Of a stretch of DNA of 64,000 nt, positions 53,227-60,746 are shown one piece after another. Origin of the DNA: Virgibacillus_F flavescens. GTDB lineage: Bacteria; Bacillota; Bacilli; Bacillales; Amphibacillaceae. Location of the stretch: the NCBI RefSeq assembly GCF_050574275.1, contig NZ_CP192260.1:1116001-1180000 (forward strand), read 5' to 3'. Position 1 is the first letter of the stretch, and the number at the start of each line of letters is the position of its first letter. Made by a program: the position numbers and the translations under genes. A model generated the notes under the pieces. That model was not told the origin of the DNA and searched no databases. It saw only the letters and a list, made by a program, of their open reading frames with translations.

Positions 53227-53598
53227 ATGCAGGCAATGAAAAAACATATTTTAGTAGTAGATGATCAGCCTGGGATTCGTTTTTTGCTGGATGAAGTCTT
53301 TACAAATGAAGGATATCAAATAACGACAGCAAGTACGGGAAAAGAAGCCCTTGATGAAATCCACGCAGGAAGTTTTGCTTTGATTTTGCTGGATTTTAAA
53401 CTTCCAGTTGTGGATGGGTTGGAAGTCTTACGTCGAATGGAAGAGGAAAACATTAACATTCCTGCTATTCTGATGAGTGGATTAGCTGAAGAAATTAGTA
53501 AAGTGGGTGAGTCGTGCGCGCTTGTCAAGCACATACTCGCTAAACCTTTCAATATTATGGAAGTATGCAAAATAGTGAATGACATAATAGAGGAGTAA
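53227..53598 (+). CDS. spo0F: Sporulation phosphorelay response regulator Spo0F
   Basis: Single-domain response regulator of 123 residues that takes phosphate from sporulation kinases and passes it to Spo0B. The acidic pocket is VVDDQPGIRFLLDEVF, the phosphoacceptor aspartate is in LILLDFKLPVVDG (near 57), and the conserved lysine is in LAKPF (near 107). There is no output domain. The segment after the switch threonine reads MSGLAEEIS rather than the MTAYGEL of B. subtilis. AAAGGAAGG precedes ATG 53227; ATG 53236 is an alternative. Position between pyrG and fbaA is as in B. subtilis. Confidence 0.9.
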   Translation: MQAMKKHILVVDDQPGIRFLLDEVFTNEGYQITTASTGKEALDEIHAGSFALILLDFKLPVVDGLEVLRRMEEENINIPAILMSGLAEEISKVGESCALVKHILAKPFNIMEVCKIVNDIIEE

Positions 53599-53710
53599 CA
53601 CAGATGCTTGTGTACATCCTATAGTTGCGACTTCATTCGCTAGTTGGTATTCTTATACTGTAGCTAAATTAATAGTAATAGGTGAACACTCATCTAATAG
53701 GAGGATATTC

Positions 53711-54574
53711 ATGCCATTAGTTTCAATGAAAGAAATGCTCGAATTGGGCAAAGAAAAAGGATATGCTGTTGGACAATTCAACTTAAATAATATGGAATAT
53801 GCACAAGCAATTCTTCAGGCTGCTGAAGAAGAAAAGTCTCCGGTGATTTTAGGAGTATCTGAAGGTGCAGCTAAATATATGGGTGGCTTTAAAGTTGTTG
53901 TTGCAATGGTTAAAGCGTTAATGGATGAGTATGGGACAACAGTTCCGGTTGCTATTCACCTTGACCACGGTTCAAGCTTCGAAAAGTGTGCACAGGCAAT
54001 TCATGCAGGTTTCACCTCTGTAATGATCGATGCTTCCAGCTTGCCACTTGATGATAATATTGCTGTTACAAGAAAAGTAGTCGAGCTTGCACACATCAAT
54101 GGAGTTTCTGTAGAAGCAGAGCTTGGTCGTGTTGGTGGACAAGAAGATGATATAATAGTAGATGACGCTGAAGCTGCTTACGCGATTCCGGCAGAATGCG
54201 AACGTCTTGTTAAAGAAACAAATGTAGATTGCTTTGCTCCAGCACTTGGATCTGTACATGGTCCATACAAAGGTGAACCAAATCTTGGTTTTGACCGCAT
54301 GGAAGAAGTAATGAATCTTACAAATATCCCACTCGTTCTGCATGGCGGAACTGGTATTCCAACAAAAGATATCAAGCGTGCAATTTCCCTTGGTTCAGCT
54401 AAAATCAATGTAAATACAGAAAGTCAGATTGCGCAAGCGAAAAAGATCCGTGAAGTATTAGCTGAGCAGCCAAACCAATATGACCCTAGAAAATATATGG
54501 GACCTGGCCGCGACGCTATTAAATCAACAGTTATGGGTAAAATGCGTGAATTTGGTTCGTCAAAACAAGCTTAA
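53711..54574 (+). CDS. fbaA: Fructose-1,6-bisphosphate aldolase, class II
   Basis: Zinc-dependent aldolase of 287 residues in glycolysis and gluconeogenesis. Zinc and substrate residues are in VAIHLDHGSSFEKC (near 80), VEAELGRVGGQEDD (near 140), the VHGPYKGEPNL segment and VLHGGTGIP (near 210), followed by the phosphate-binding VNTESQIAQA. ATAGGAGG precedes the ATG. Transaldolase follows after 36 bases without a clear terminator, so the two are probably co-transcribed. Confidence 0.95.
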   Translation: MPLVSMKEMLELGKEKGYAVGQFNLNNMEYAQAILQAAEEEKSPVILGVSEGAAKYMGGFKVVVAMVKALMDEYGTTVPVAIHLDHGSSFEKCAQAIHAGFTSVMIDASSLPLDDNIAVTRKVVELAHINGVSVEAELGRVGGQEDDIIVDDAEAAYAIPAECERLVKETNVDCFAPALGSVHGPYKGEPNLGFDRMEEVMNLTNIPLVLHGGTGIPTKDIKRAISLGSAKINVNTESQIAQAKKIREVLAEQPNQYDPRKYMGPGRDAIKSTVMGKMREFGSSKQA

Positions 54575-54610
54575 TTACTAAATATAAAGAAGAGAGAGGT
54601 TTTACCTGAT

Positions 54611-55246
54611 ATGAAATTTTTTATTGATACAGCAAATATTGAAGAAATACGTTCAGCAAACGCGCTTGGAGTTTTAGCTGGTGTTACTACGAACCCGAGT
54701 CTCGTTGCAAAAGAAGATATTTCTTTTCATGACCGTTTAAAGGAAATCACAGAAGAAGTTTCTGGGTCTGTCAGTGCAGAAGTAATTGCCGAAGACGCAG
54801 AAGGAATGATTAAAGAAGGTAAGGAACTTGCTGCAATTGCTCCAAACATTACAGTGAAAGTTCCGATGACATTAGAAGGACTGAAAGCTGTAAAAGCATT
54901 CAGCGACTTGAACATCAAAACAAATGTAACGTTAATTTTTAACGCAAACCAAGCTCTTTTAGCAGCACGTGCAGGAGCATCGTATGTTTCTCCGTTTCTT
55001 GGCCGTCTAGATGACATTGGTCATGATGGAATGGAGCTTATTGCAACAATCTCTGGTATCTTTGACCGTCACGGTATCAAAACAGAAATTATTGCAGCAT
55101 CCATTCGCCACCCACTCCATGTAACAGATTCAGCACTGCATGGTGCACATATCGCAACCATTCCATATAAAGTACTAGGACAACTAGTAAAACATCCATT
55201 AACCGACCAAGGAATCGAAAAATTCCTAGCAGATTGGAATAAGTAA
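54611..55246 (+). CDS. tal: Transaldolase (small, TalC/FSA type)
   Basis: Small transaldolase of 211 residues; transfers dihydroxyacetone units in the pentose phosphate pathway. The opening MKFFIDTANIEEI and GVTTNPSLVAKE are family signatures, the Schiff-base lysine is in ITVKVPMT (near 86), and SPFLGRLDDIG lies near 132. The last part is ALHGAHIATIPYKVLGQL. AGAGAGG precedes the ATG. B. subtilis calls it ywjH. A family B element starts one base after the stop codon. Confidence 0.93.
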   Translation: MKFFIDTANIEEIRSANALGVLAGVTTNPSLVAKEDISFHDRLKEITEEVSGSVSAEVIAEDAEGMIKEGKELAAIAPNITVKVPMTLEGLKAVKAFSDLNIKTNVTLIFNANQALLAARAGASYVSPFLGRLDDIGHDGMELIATISGIFDRHGIKTEIIAASIRHPLHVTDSALHGAHIATIPYKVLGQLVKHPLTDQGIEKFLADWNK

Positions 55247-55372
55247 GAAAAGCGTAGGCGACTGATCAGAAGCAGACGCATAAGCAAGGGACCGAAGAAC
55301 GCATGGTTTTAGCGTTCGTAGTGTTCATTGCTTATGACGGCAGCTTCTAGGAGCCGCAGCTAGCCAGAAAAG
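55247..55372 (+). repeat. Family B structured element after tal
   Basis: AAAAGCGTAGGCGACTG starts one base after the tal stop codon. Helices: AGAAGC with GCTTCT (55268-55273/55343-55348), CATAAGCAA with TTGCTTATG (55279-55287/55328-55336) and GAACGC with GCGTTC (55297-55302/55312-55317). It ends GCCGCAGCTAGCC. All arms are perfect. Confidence 0.82.
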
Positions 55373-55430
55373 AAAAGCGTAGGCGACTGATCAGAAGCAG
55401 ACTCATAAGCAAGGGACCGAAGAACGCGAA
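55373..55430 (+). repeat. Truncated second copy of family B
   Basis: Repeats the left 55 bases of the preceding element almost base for base (one C-to-G... class change near AGCAGACTCATAAGC) and stops after GAAGAACGC, where the third helix should fold back. The right half is missing, so the helices cannot form within this copy. Confidence 0.7.
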
Positions 55431-55444
55431 ATATACGAGTGAAT

Positions 55445-55506
55445 TGGCCGATATATTTGGCTAGTGGCGGTTATTCGCTAAATTCTGGCCGATATCCATA
55501 TTTTGA
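55445..55506. repeat. Short 21-bp tandem array (3 units)
   Basis: TGGCCGATAT, TGGCGGTTAT and TGGCCGATAT start at 55445, 55465 and 55486. The head is the same as in the array at 37331. A single related unit, TTGGCCGATAT, also occurs near 50284. Confidence 0.6.
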
Positions 55507-55684
55507 TAAATCTCAAGATCTGTTATAAGCGTTACAATGCATTTAAACAGTTCGAGAAGTGAATTCTCTTCCGATAGATTTACCAAAAATTAGAATTAAA
55601 TTGGAAAAATTGTACAACCTAAGGTCAACAAATCAAACATGAGTGCTCAAATTATTTTGAGCAGCCTCGAAAAGAGGGTACTAA

Positions 55685-56971
55685 ATGCAAAAAATGTTAG
55701 TTGAAGGCGGAAATCTTTTAAAAGGTAAAGTTCGAGTTAGTGGTGCGAAAAACAGTGCAGTTGCATTGTTGCCAGCGGCCATTTTAGCTGATTCAAACGT
55801 AACAATTGAGGGGTTGCCGGAAATCTCTGACGTTTACACCCTTGGAGACTTACTTGAAGAAATTGGTGGAAAAGTCGATTGGGACGGTCAGAATGTGACC
55901 ATTGACCCTGAACACATGATTTCTATGCCATTACCAAATGGTAAAGTGAAAAAACTGCGAGCATCTTATTATTTCATGGGTGCCATGCTTGGGAAGTTTA
56001 ACCAGGCTGTTATTGGTTTACCTGGTGGCTGTCATTTAGGTCCAAGACCAATTGACCAGCATATTAAAGGTTTTGAAGCGCTTGGTGCAGAGGTTACCAA
56101 TGAAAAAGGCGCAATTTATATTCGAGCGAAACAGTTAACCGGTGCACGGATATATCTTGATGTTTCAAGTGTCGGTGCAACGATTAATATTATGCTTGCA
56201 GCGGTTAAGGCAAAAGGAAGAACCATTATAGAAAATGCTGCAAAAGAACCTGAAATTATTGATGTAGCAACACTATTAACGAATATGGGTGCTAGAATTA
56301 AAGGTGTTGGAACTGACGTAATTCGTATCGAAGGTGTAGATACACTTCACGGTTGTACGCACACGATAATTCCAGACCGGATTGAAGCTGGAACGTATGC
56401 TATTGCAGCAGCGGCTGCCGGCAGTGAAGTAATTATTGATAACGTAATTCCGCAGCATCTGGAATCAGTTTTAGCAAAGCTGCGGGAAATGGGAGTTACT
56501 GTCGAGGAAAGTGATGAACAGCTTTTAGTTGCGGCACGCGGTCCTCTAAAAAGTGTTGATATAAAAACGCTGGTTTATCCCGGATTTCCAACGGATCTGC
56601 AACAGCCTTTTACCACATTACTTACAAAAGCGCTTAATACTGGTGTTGTTACGGATACCATTTATTCTGCCCGTTTGAAGCATATTGACGAGTTGAGAAG
56701 AATGAATGCGATTATCAAAGTAGAAGGCGGATCAGCAATTGTTTCCGGACCTGTCCAACTCGAAGGAGCGCGTGTAAAGGCTTCCGATTTACGGGCAGGA
56801 GCGTCACTCGTAATTGCAGGATTAATGGCGAATGGGATAACCGAGATTACTGGTCTTGAACACATTGATCGCGGTTATGAAAAACTTACAGATAAGTTGA
56901 TTAGCCTTGGAGCAAACGTTTGGCGTGAAGAAATGTCAGAACATGAAGTCGAGCAATTTCAGAATTCCTAA
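55685..56971 (+). CDS. murA: UDP-N-acetylglucosamine 1-carboxyvinyltransferase
   Basis: First committed enzyme of peptidoglycan precursor synthesis, 428 residues, joining enolpyruvate to UDP-GlcNAc. The fosfomycin-target cysteine is present in LPGGCHLGPRPIDQH (near 115), the UDP-sugar contacts at VSGAKNSAVALLPAA (near 18) and the catalytic aspartate in YPGFPTDLQQPF (near 305). Its place between tal and glpX corresponds to the second B. subtilis paralogue (murAB, also called murZ). Single gene; the upstream gap of 438 bases holds family B and array repeats. Confidence 0.93.
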   Translation: MQKMLVEGGNLLKGKVRVSGAKNSAVALLPAAILADSNVTIEGLPEISDVYTLGDLLEEIGGKVDWDGQNVTIDPEHMISMPLPNGKVKKLRASYYFMGAMLGKFNQAVIGLPGGCHLGPRPIDQHIKGFEALGAEVTNEKGAIYIRAKQLTGARIYLDVSSVGATINIMLAAVKAKGRTIIENAAKEPEIIDVATLLTNMGARIKGVGTDVIRIEGVDTLHGCTHTIIPDRIEAGTYAIAAAAAGSEVIIDNVIPQHLESVLAKLREMGVTVEESDEQLLVAARGPLKSVDIKTLVYPGFPTDLQQPFTTLLTKALNTGVVTDTIYSARLKHIDELRRMNAIIKVEGGSAIVSGPVQLEGARVKASDLRAGASLVIAGLMANGITEITGLEHIDRGYEKLTDKLISLGANVWREEMSEHEVEQFQNS

Positions 56972-57041
56972 TATACTGCCTGACCTAGTTTATAGGTCAG
57001 GATTGGAGTTCTAGAGAAAATGCCGATACAGTAAAACTTCA

Positions 57042-57076
57042 GCATTCGCTATGAAAGACTAAGCGAATGCCGAGTT
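57042..57076 (+). terminator. Terminator of murA
   Basis: GCATTCGCT / AGCGAATGC arms around an 11-base loop, then CGAGTTTTTC. A looser CCTGACCT / AGGTCAGG stem lies at about 56979-57002. The right arm and its tail recur near 60618-60660. Confidence 0.65.
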
Positions 57077-57117
57077 TTTCTTAGTAAAATACATAAATAA
57101 AGGGAGAGAATTCAATC

Positions 57118-58086
57118 ATGGAAAGAAGCTTAACCATGGAAATAGTTCGTGTAACAGAAGCTGCTGCTTTGTCCTCAGCTCGCTGGATGGGAAGAGGAAA
57201 GAAAGAGGAAGCTGATGATGCAGCAACGTCTGCAATGCGCGATGTTTTTGATACAATCCCGATGCAAGGAACAGTCGTAATTGGAGAAGGTGAAATGGAT
57301 GAAGCGCCAATGCTGTATATCGGCGAGAAACTTGGAACCGGAACTGGACCTAGTGTAGATGTAGCGGTAGATCCATTAGAAGGTACAAATATTGTTGCTC
57401 AAGGAACTTGGAATGCTTTAGCGGTAATCGCAATTGCTGATAAAGGGTCTCTCTTACATGCGCCTGATATGTATATGGATAAGCTTGCTGTTGGACCTGA
57501 GTCGGTTGGTAAAGTAAATATTAACAATTCCACACTTAAAAATCTGCAAATAGTTGCAGAAGCAAAAGGTAAAGACATTGAAGATGTGGTTGCGACTGTT
57601 TTGGACCGACCTCGTCATGCTGAACTGATTCAAGAAATACGCGACGCTGGAGCAAGAATTAAGTTAATCTCTGACGGTGACGTTGCTGCAGCAATGAATA
57701 CTGCTTTTGATGATACTGGTGTCGATATTTTATTTGGTATCGGTGGAGCTCCTGAAGGCGTTTTAGCTGCTGTTGCTTTAAAATGTTTAGGTGGAGAACT
57801 GCAGGGGAAACTGATTCCTTCAAATGAAGAAGAACGTAAGCGCTGCGCAGAAATGGGCGTTACTGACTTCAACAAAGTATTAACAATGGATGACTTTTGT
57901 GGTGGAGATGACGCTATTTTCGCAGCTTCTGGAGTGACAGATGGTGAGTTATTAAAAGGCGTTCAATTCAAAGGGTCAAAAGCAACTACTCAAACGATTG
58001 TAATGCGTGCAAAAAGTGGCACAGTGCGATTTATTGATGGAGAACACAGTCTCCAGAAAAAGCCAAACCTTGTCATGAAACCGTAA
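57118..58086 (+). CDS. glpX: Fructose-1,6-bisphosphatase, class II
   Basis: Gluconeogenic phosphatase of 322 residues, GlpX type. Metal and substrate motifs: SARWMGRGKKEEADDAAT (near 20), IGEGEMDEAPML (near 58), VAVDPLEGTNI (near 82) and GIGGAPEGVLAAVALKCLGG (near 206). AAGGGAGAG precedes the ATG. It lies between murA and rho, as in B. subtilis ywjI, and has its own terminator. Confidence 0.93.
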   Translation: MERSLTMEIVRVTEAAALSSARWMGRGKKEEADDAATSAMRDVFDTIPMQGTVVIGEGEMDEAPMLYIGEKLGTGTGPSVDVAVDPLEGTNIVAQGTWNALAVIAIADKGSLLHAPDMYMDKLAVGPESVGKVNINNSTLKNLQIVAEAKGKDIEDVVATVLDRPRHAELIQEIRDAGARIKLISDGDVAAAMNTAFDDTGVDILFGIGGAPEGVLAAVALKCLGGELQGKLIPSNEEERKRCAEMGVTDFNKVLTMDDFCGGDDAIFAASGVTDGELLKGVQFKGSKATTQTIVMRAKSGTVRFIDGEHSLQKKPNLVMKP

Positions 58087-58097
58087 AGACAAATAGA

Positions 58098-58134
58098 AGG
58101 AAGGAAGCCACACGAAAAGAGTGGCTTCCTTATC
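58098..58134 (+). terminator. Terminator of glpX
   Basis: AAGGAAGCCAC / GTGGCTTCCTT stem with a ten-base loop; T-tail short. Confidence 0.75.
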
Positions 58135-58139
58135 TATTA

Positions 58140-58423
58140 AATAAATTTTTAAGACTTAGGCAAAAAATAGAGTTGAATCTTATGAATGAAACGGGTAATA
58201 TGGTAGATGTTTAGTACTAGTCAAGAATGGTTAATATAGAATATACCGTGTTAAAGAAACTCCTACTCTAGCTTCCGACAATTCTTCCTGTTTTTCGTAA
58301 ACTTACCTTACACTGAAGAGGAAATCTCATCAGATCATGTCAGTCGGTCAATCAATTTTATAAGATTTTTATACATTATATTTAATTAATTAGAATGCAA
58401 AAATAAATAGGTGTGGTGATTAT
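58140..58423 (+). other. rho leader region
   Basis: A gap of 284 bases before rho without a gene. It contains a pyrimidine-rich stretch (about 58258-58298: CTCCTACTCTAGCTTCC, then ATTCTTCCTGTTTTTC) of the kind Rho binds. In B. subtilis rho is autoregulated through its leader, so this may be the control site. No hairpin terminator or riboswitch is recognised. Confidence 0.45.
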
Positions 58424-59704
58424 ATGGCAGAATTAACAATATCTCATTTAGAGACATTAACATTGAAAGATATCTATGCATTAGCGAAAGAGTACAAAGT
58501 CTCGTATTATGCAAAACTTACAAAACGTGAACTTATATTTTCAATTTTAAAAGCACAAGCAGAAAAAGATGGATTTTTATTTATGAATGGAATTTTAGAA
58601 ATCATACCTTCAGAGGGATTCGGCTTCTTACGTCCAATAAATTATTCTCCAAGCGCAGAAGATATCTACATATCTGCCTCACAAATTCGTCGTTTCGATT
58701 TACGAAACGGTGACAAAGTATCCGGTAAAGTTCGACCACCAAAAGAAAACGAAAGATACTATGGTTTATTGCATGTTGACGCGGTAAATGGGGATGACCC
58801 TGAAAGTGCAAAGGAACGTGTTCATTTTCCTGCATTAACAGCATTGTATCCAGACCGTAATATGAAATTAGAACTGGAATCAAATCAACTTTCCACACGA
58901 ATCATTGATTTGATGACACCAGTGGGATTTGGTCAACGTGGTCTTATCGTTGCCCCGCCTAAAGCTGGTAAAACGATGCTTCTGAAAGAAATTGCAAACA
59001 GTATCTCAAAAAACCATCCTGATTCAAAATTGATTATCTTATTGGTTGATGAGCGTCCAGAGGAAGTTACGGATATCGAACGTTCCGTAGATCCAGATGT
59101 TGATGTAGTAAGTTCAACATTTGATGAAGTGCCGGAAAGTCATATTAAAGTGTCGGAGCTTGTGCTGGAACGTGCGATGCGATTAGTGGAACATAAACGC
59201 GACGTAATTGTACTGATGGACAGTATTACAAGACTTGCACGAGCGTATAACCTCGTAATACCGCCAAGTGGAAGAACATTATCCGGTGGTATTGATCCAG
59301 CAGCATTTCATCGTCCAAAACGATTCTTCGGTGCAGCAAGAAACATTGAAGAAGGCGGAAGCTTCACTATTCTAGCAACCGCACTGGTTGATACAGGATC
59401 ACGGATGGATGACGTTATCTATGAAGAATTTAAAGGTACAGGAAATATGGAGCTGCATCTTGATCGGAATCTTGCCGAACGCCGCATCTTTCCTGCCATC
59501 GATATTTTACGTTCAGGTACTCGTAAAGAAGAATTGCTTGTACCAAAAAATCATCTTGATAAAATTTGGGCGATCCGCAAAACTATGCAGGATTCACAAG
59601 GATTCCTGGATCGTTTCTTGCGCCGTTTAAAAGCATCAAAAACAAATGACGAATTTTTTCAGCAAATGGACGAAGACATGACTCGTCGGGGAACAAAAAA
59701 GTAG
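58424..59704 (+). CDS. rho: Transcription termination factor Rho
   Basis: Hexameric RNA helicase of 426 residues that terminates transcription. The N-terminal helix bundle (LTISHLETLTLKDIYALAKE) precedes the cold-shock-like RNA-binding domain (GFGFLRPINYSPSAEDIYIS, near 65-85). The motor has Walker A APPKAGKTMLLKE (near 182), Walker B DVIVLMDSITRLARAYN (near 260) and the LSGGIDPAAF loop. There is no long insertion domain. The stop is followed by the rpmE promoter. Confidence 0.95.
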   Translation: MAELTISHLETLTLKDIYALAKEYKVSYYAKLTKRELIFSILKAQAEKDGFLFMNGILEIIPSEGFGFLRPINYSPSAEDIYISASQIRRFDLRNGDKVSGKVRPPKENERYYGLLHVDAVNGDDPESAKERVHFPALTALYPDRNMKLELESNQLSTRIIDLMTPVGFGQRGLIVAPPKAGKTMLLKEIANSISKNHPDSKLIILLVDERPEEVTDIERSVDPDVDVVSSTFDEVPESHIKVSELVLERAMRLVEHKRDVIVLMDSITRLARAYNLVIPPSGRTLSGGIDPAAFHRPKRFFGAARNIEEGGSFTILATALVDTGSRMDDVIYEEFKGTGNMELHLDRNLAERRIFPAIDILRSGTRKEELLVPKNHLDKIWAIRKTMQDSQGFLDRFLRRLKASKTNDEFFQQMDEDMTRRGTKK

Positions 59705-59751
59705 AATCAGCAGCCATAAATAGAATTTAGTAGTTTGATTATAGTAACATA

Positions 59752-59780
59752 TTGCAATCGGATGCTGAGACTGGTATAAT
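59752..59780 (+). promoter_or_regulatory. Sigma-A promoter of rpmE
   Basis: TTGCAA and TATAAT are 17 bases apart. Transcription would begin near 59787, leaving a leader of about 90 bases that contains the palindrome AGGTATATAACCT. Leaders of L31 genes are often autoregulatory. Confidence 0.7.
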
Positions 59781-59875
59781 CACTTTATGTGAGTTTCGAT
59801 AAGGTATATAACCTATGATGGCTCTTACAATAACTCTGTTTCTAAAGGACTCAGGGCAAAAAGGAGTGTATTGAC

Positions 59876-60118
59876 ATGAAAAAGGATATTCATCCGGAGT
59901 ACAGAAAAGTAGTTTTTCTTGATACTAGCTCAGATTTCAAATTTCTAAGCGGATCAACTAAAAACTCAGAAGAAACAATTGAGTGGGAAGATGGTAACTC
60001 ATACCCATTAATTCGTGTGGAGACAAGTTCAGATTCACACCCATTCTACACTGGTAAACAGAAAGCTGACAAAGTCGGTGGACGTGTAGACCGATTCAAG
60101 AAAAAATATAATATGTAA
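59876..60118 (+). CDS. rpmE2: Ribosomal protein L31, type B
   Basis: Large-subunit protein of 80 residues. The start MKKDIHPEYRKVVFLDTSSD and the end HPFYTGKQKADKVGGRVDRF fit L31 type B. The CxxC zinc cysteines of type A L31 are absent; the protein has no cysteine at all. In B. subtilis the gene next to rho is the zinc-binding type A rpmE, and the zinc-free paralogue (ytiA) is elsewhere under Zur control. I saw no Zur-like palindrome here. AAAGGAG lies ten bases before the ATG. Confidence 0.92.
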   Translation: MKKDIHPEYRKVVFLDTSSDFKFLSGSTKNSEETIEWEDGNSYPLIRVETSSDSHPFYTGKQKADKVGGRVDRFKKKYNM

Positions 60119-60119
60119 T

Positions 60120-60260
60120 ATAAAGCGTAGGCGCTCGTTAATTGTCGTATGACCTGGAGTAATCCGCATGAGATAAAGGAAACACAAAGAGCGTAGCGAT
60201 TTGATGTTGACTTATCGTAAGGAGGATTGGGAAGGTCACTAGACAATGAGCGCCGAAGCT
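60120..60260 (+). repeat. Family B structured element 1 of 3 after rpmE2
   Basis: AAAGCGTAGGCGCTC starts four bases after the stop codon. Helices: GGCGCTCGTTAATTGTC with GACAATGAGCGCC (60130-60146/60242-60254), GACCT with AGGTC (60151-60155/60233-60237) and AATCC with GGATT (60161-60165/60224-60228), plus an inner CGAT/ATCG hairpin. It has the same fold as the element after icmF, with paired changes in every helix. Confidence 0.85.
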
Positions 60261-60261
60261 G

Positions 60262-60390
60262 GATTGTAATATAAAGTGGAACGGGCTTGTTCAGCGACGA
60301 AAAGCATAGACAAGAAACTGTAGAGCACATGCTTTTCGTGCTCGGAGTGTTTATTGTCTATGTCTCGAGTCGCTAGCCCGTGAAACTGGA
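60262..60390 (+). repeat. Family B structured element 2 of 3 after rpmE2
   Basis: Helices: ACGGGCT with AGCCCGT (60281-60287/60375-60381), AGCGAC with GTCGCT (60293-60298/60369-60374), CATAGACAA with TTGTCTATG (60305-60313/60354-60362) and GAGCAC with GTGCTC (60323-60328/60338-60343). It is joined to its neighbours by CTGGATTGTAATATAAAG linkers. Confidence 0.82.
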
Positions 60391-60515
60391 TTGTAATATA
60401 AAGCGAAGGCGACTGTTTAGAAGCGGACGCATAAGCGAAGGACCGAAGAACGCCCGGTTTGTGGCGTTTTGAGTGTCAATTGCTTATGACGGCAGCTTCT
60501 AGGAGCCGTAGCTGG
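60391..60515 (+). repeat. Family B structured element 3 of 3 after rpmE2
   Basis: Helices: AGAAGC with GCTTCT (60419-60424/60495-60500), CATAAGC with GCTTATG (60430-60436/60482-60488) and AACGCC with GGCGTT (60449-60454/60463-60468). It is closest to the element after tal. A further bare left end, AAAGCGAAGGCGAC, follows near 60523. Confidence 0.8.
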
Positions 60516-60548
60516 ATTGTATAAAGCGAAGGCGACTTCGTTATACGG

Positions 60549-60582
60549 AAACAGGCAAAGTGTCTAATTTTGCCTGTTTTTA
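60549..60582 (+). terminator. Terminator beyond the rpmE2 repeat cluster
   Basis: AAACAGGCAAA / TTTGCCTGTTT stem with T-run. It is the first strong terminator after rpmE2, so the three repeat elements should be part of the rpmE2 transcript. Confidence 0.82.
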
Positions 60583-60746
60583 CTTTTAATAATAGGATAA
60601 ACATTGGTGTTCGCGCACGAAGACGCAGCGAATGCCGAATTTTTTCTGAGCAAAATTCAAAAATAAGCTATAATTACCACAACATAAATTGACAATTAGT
60701 GATAAAATATAACAAGAAGAAATGCCCTGTGAAAGGAGAACGTCTG

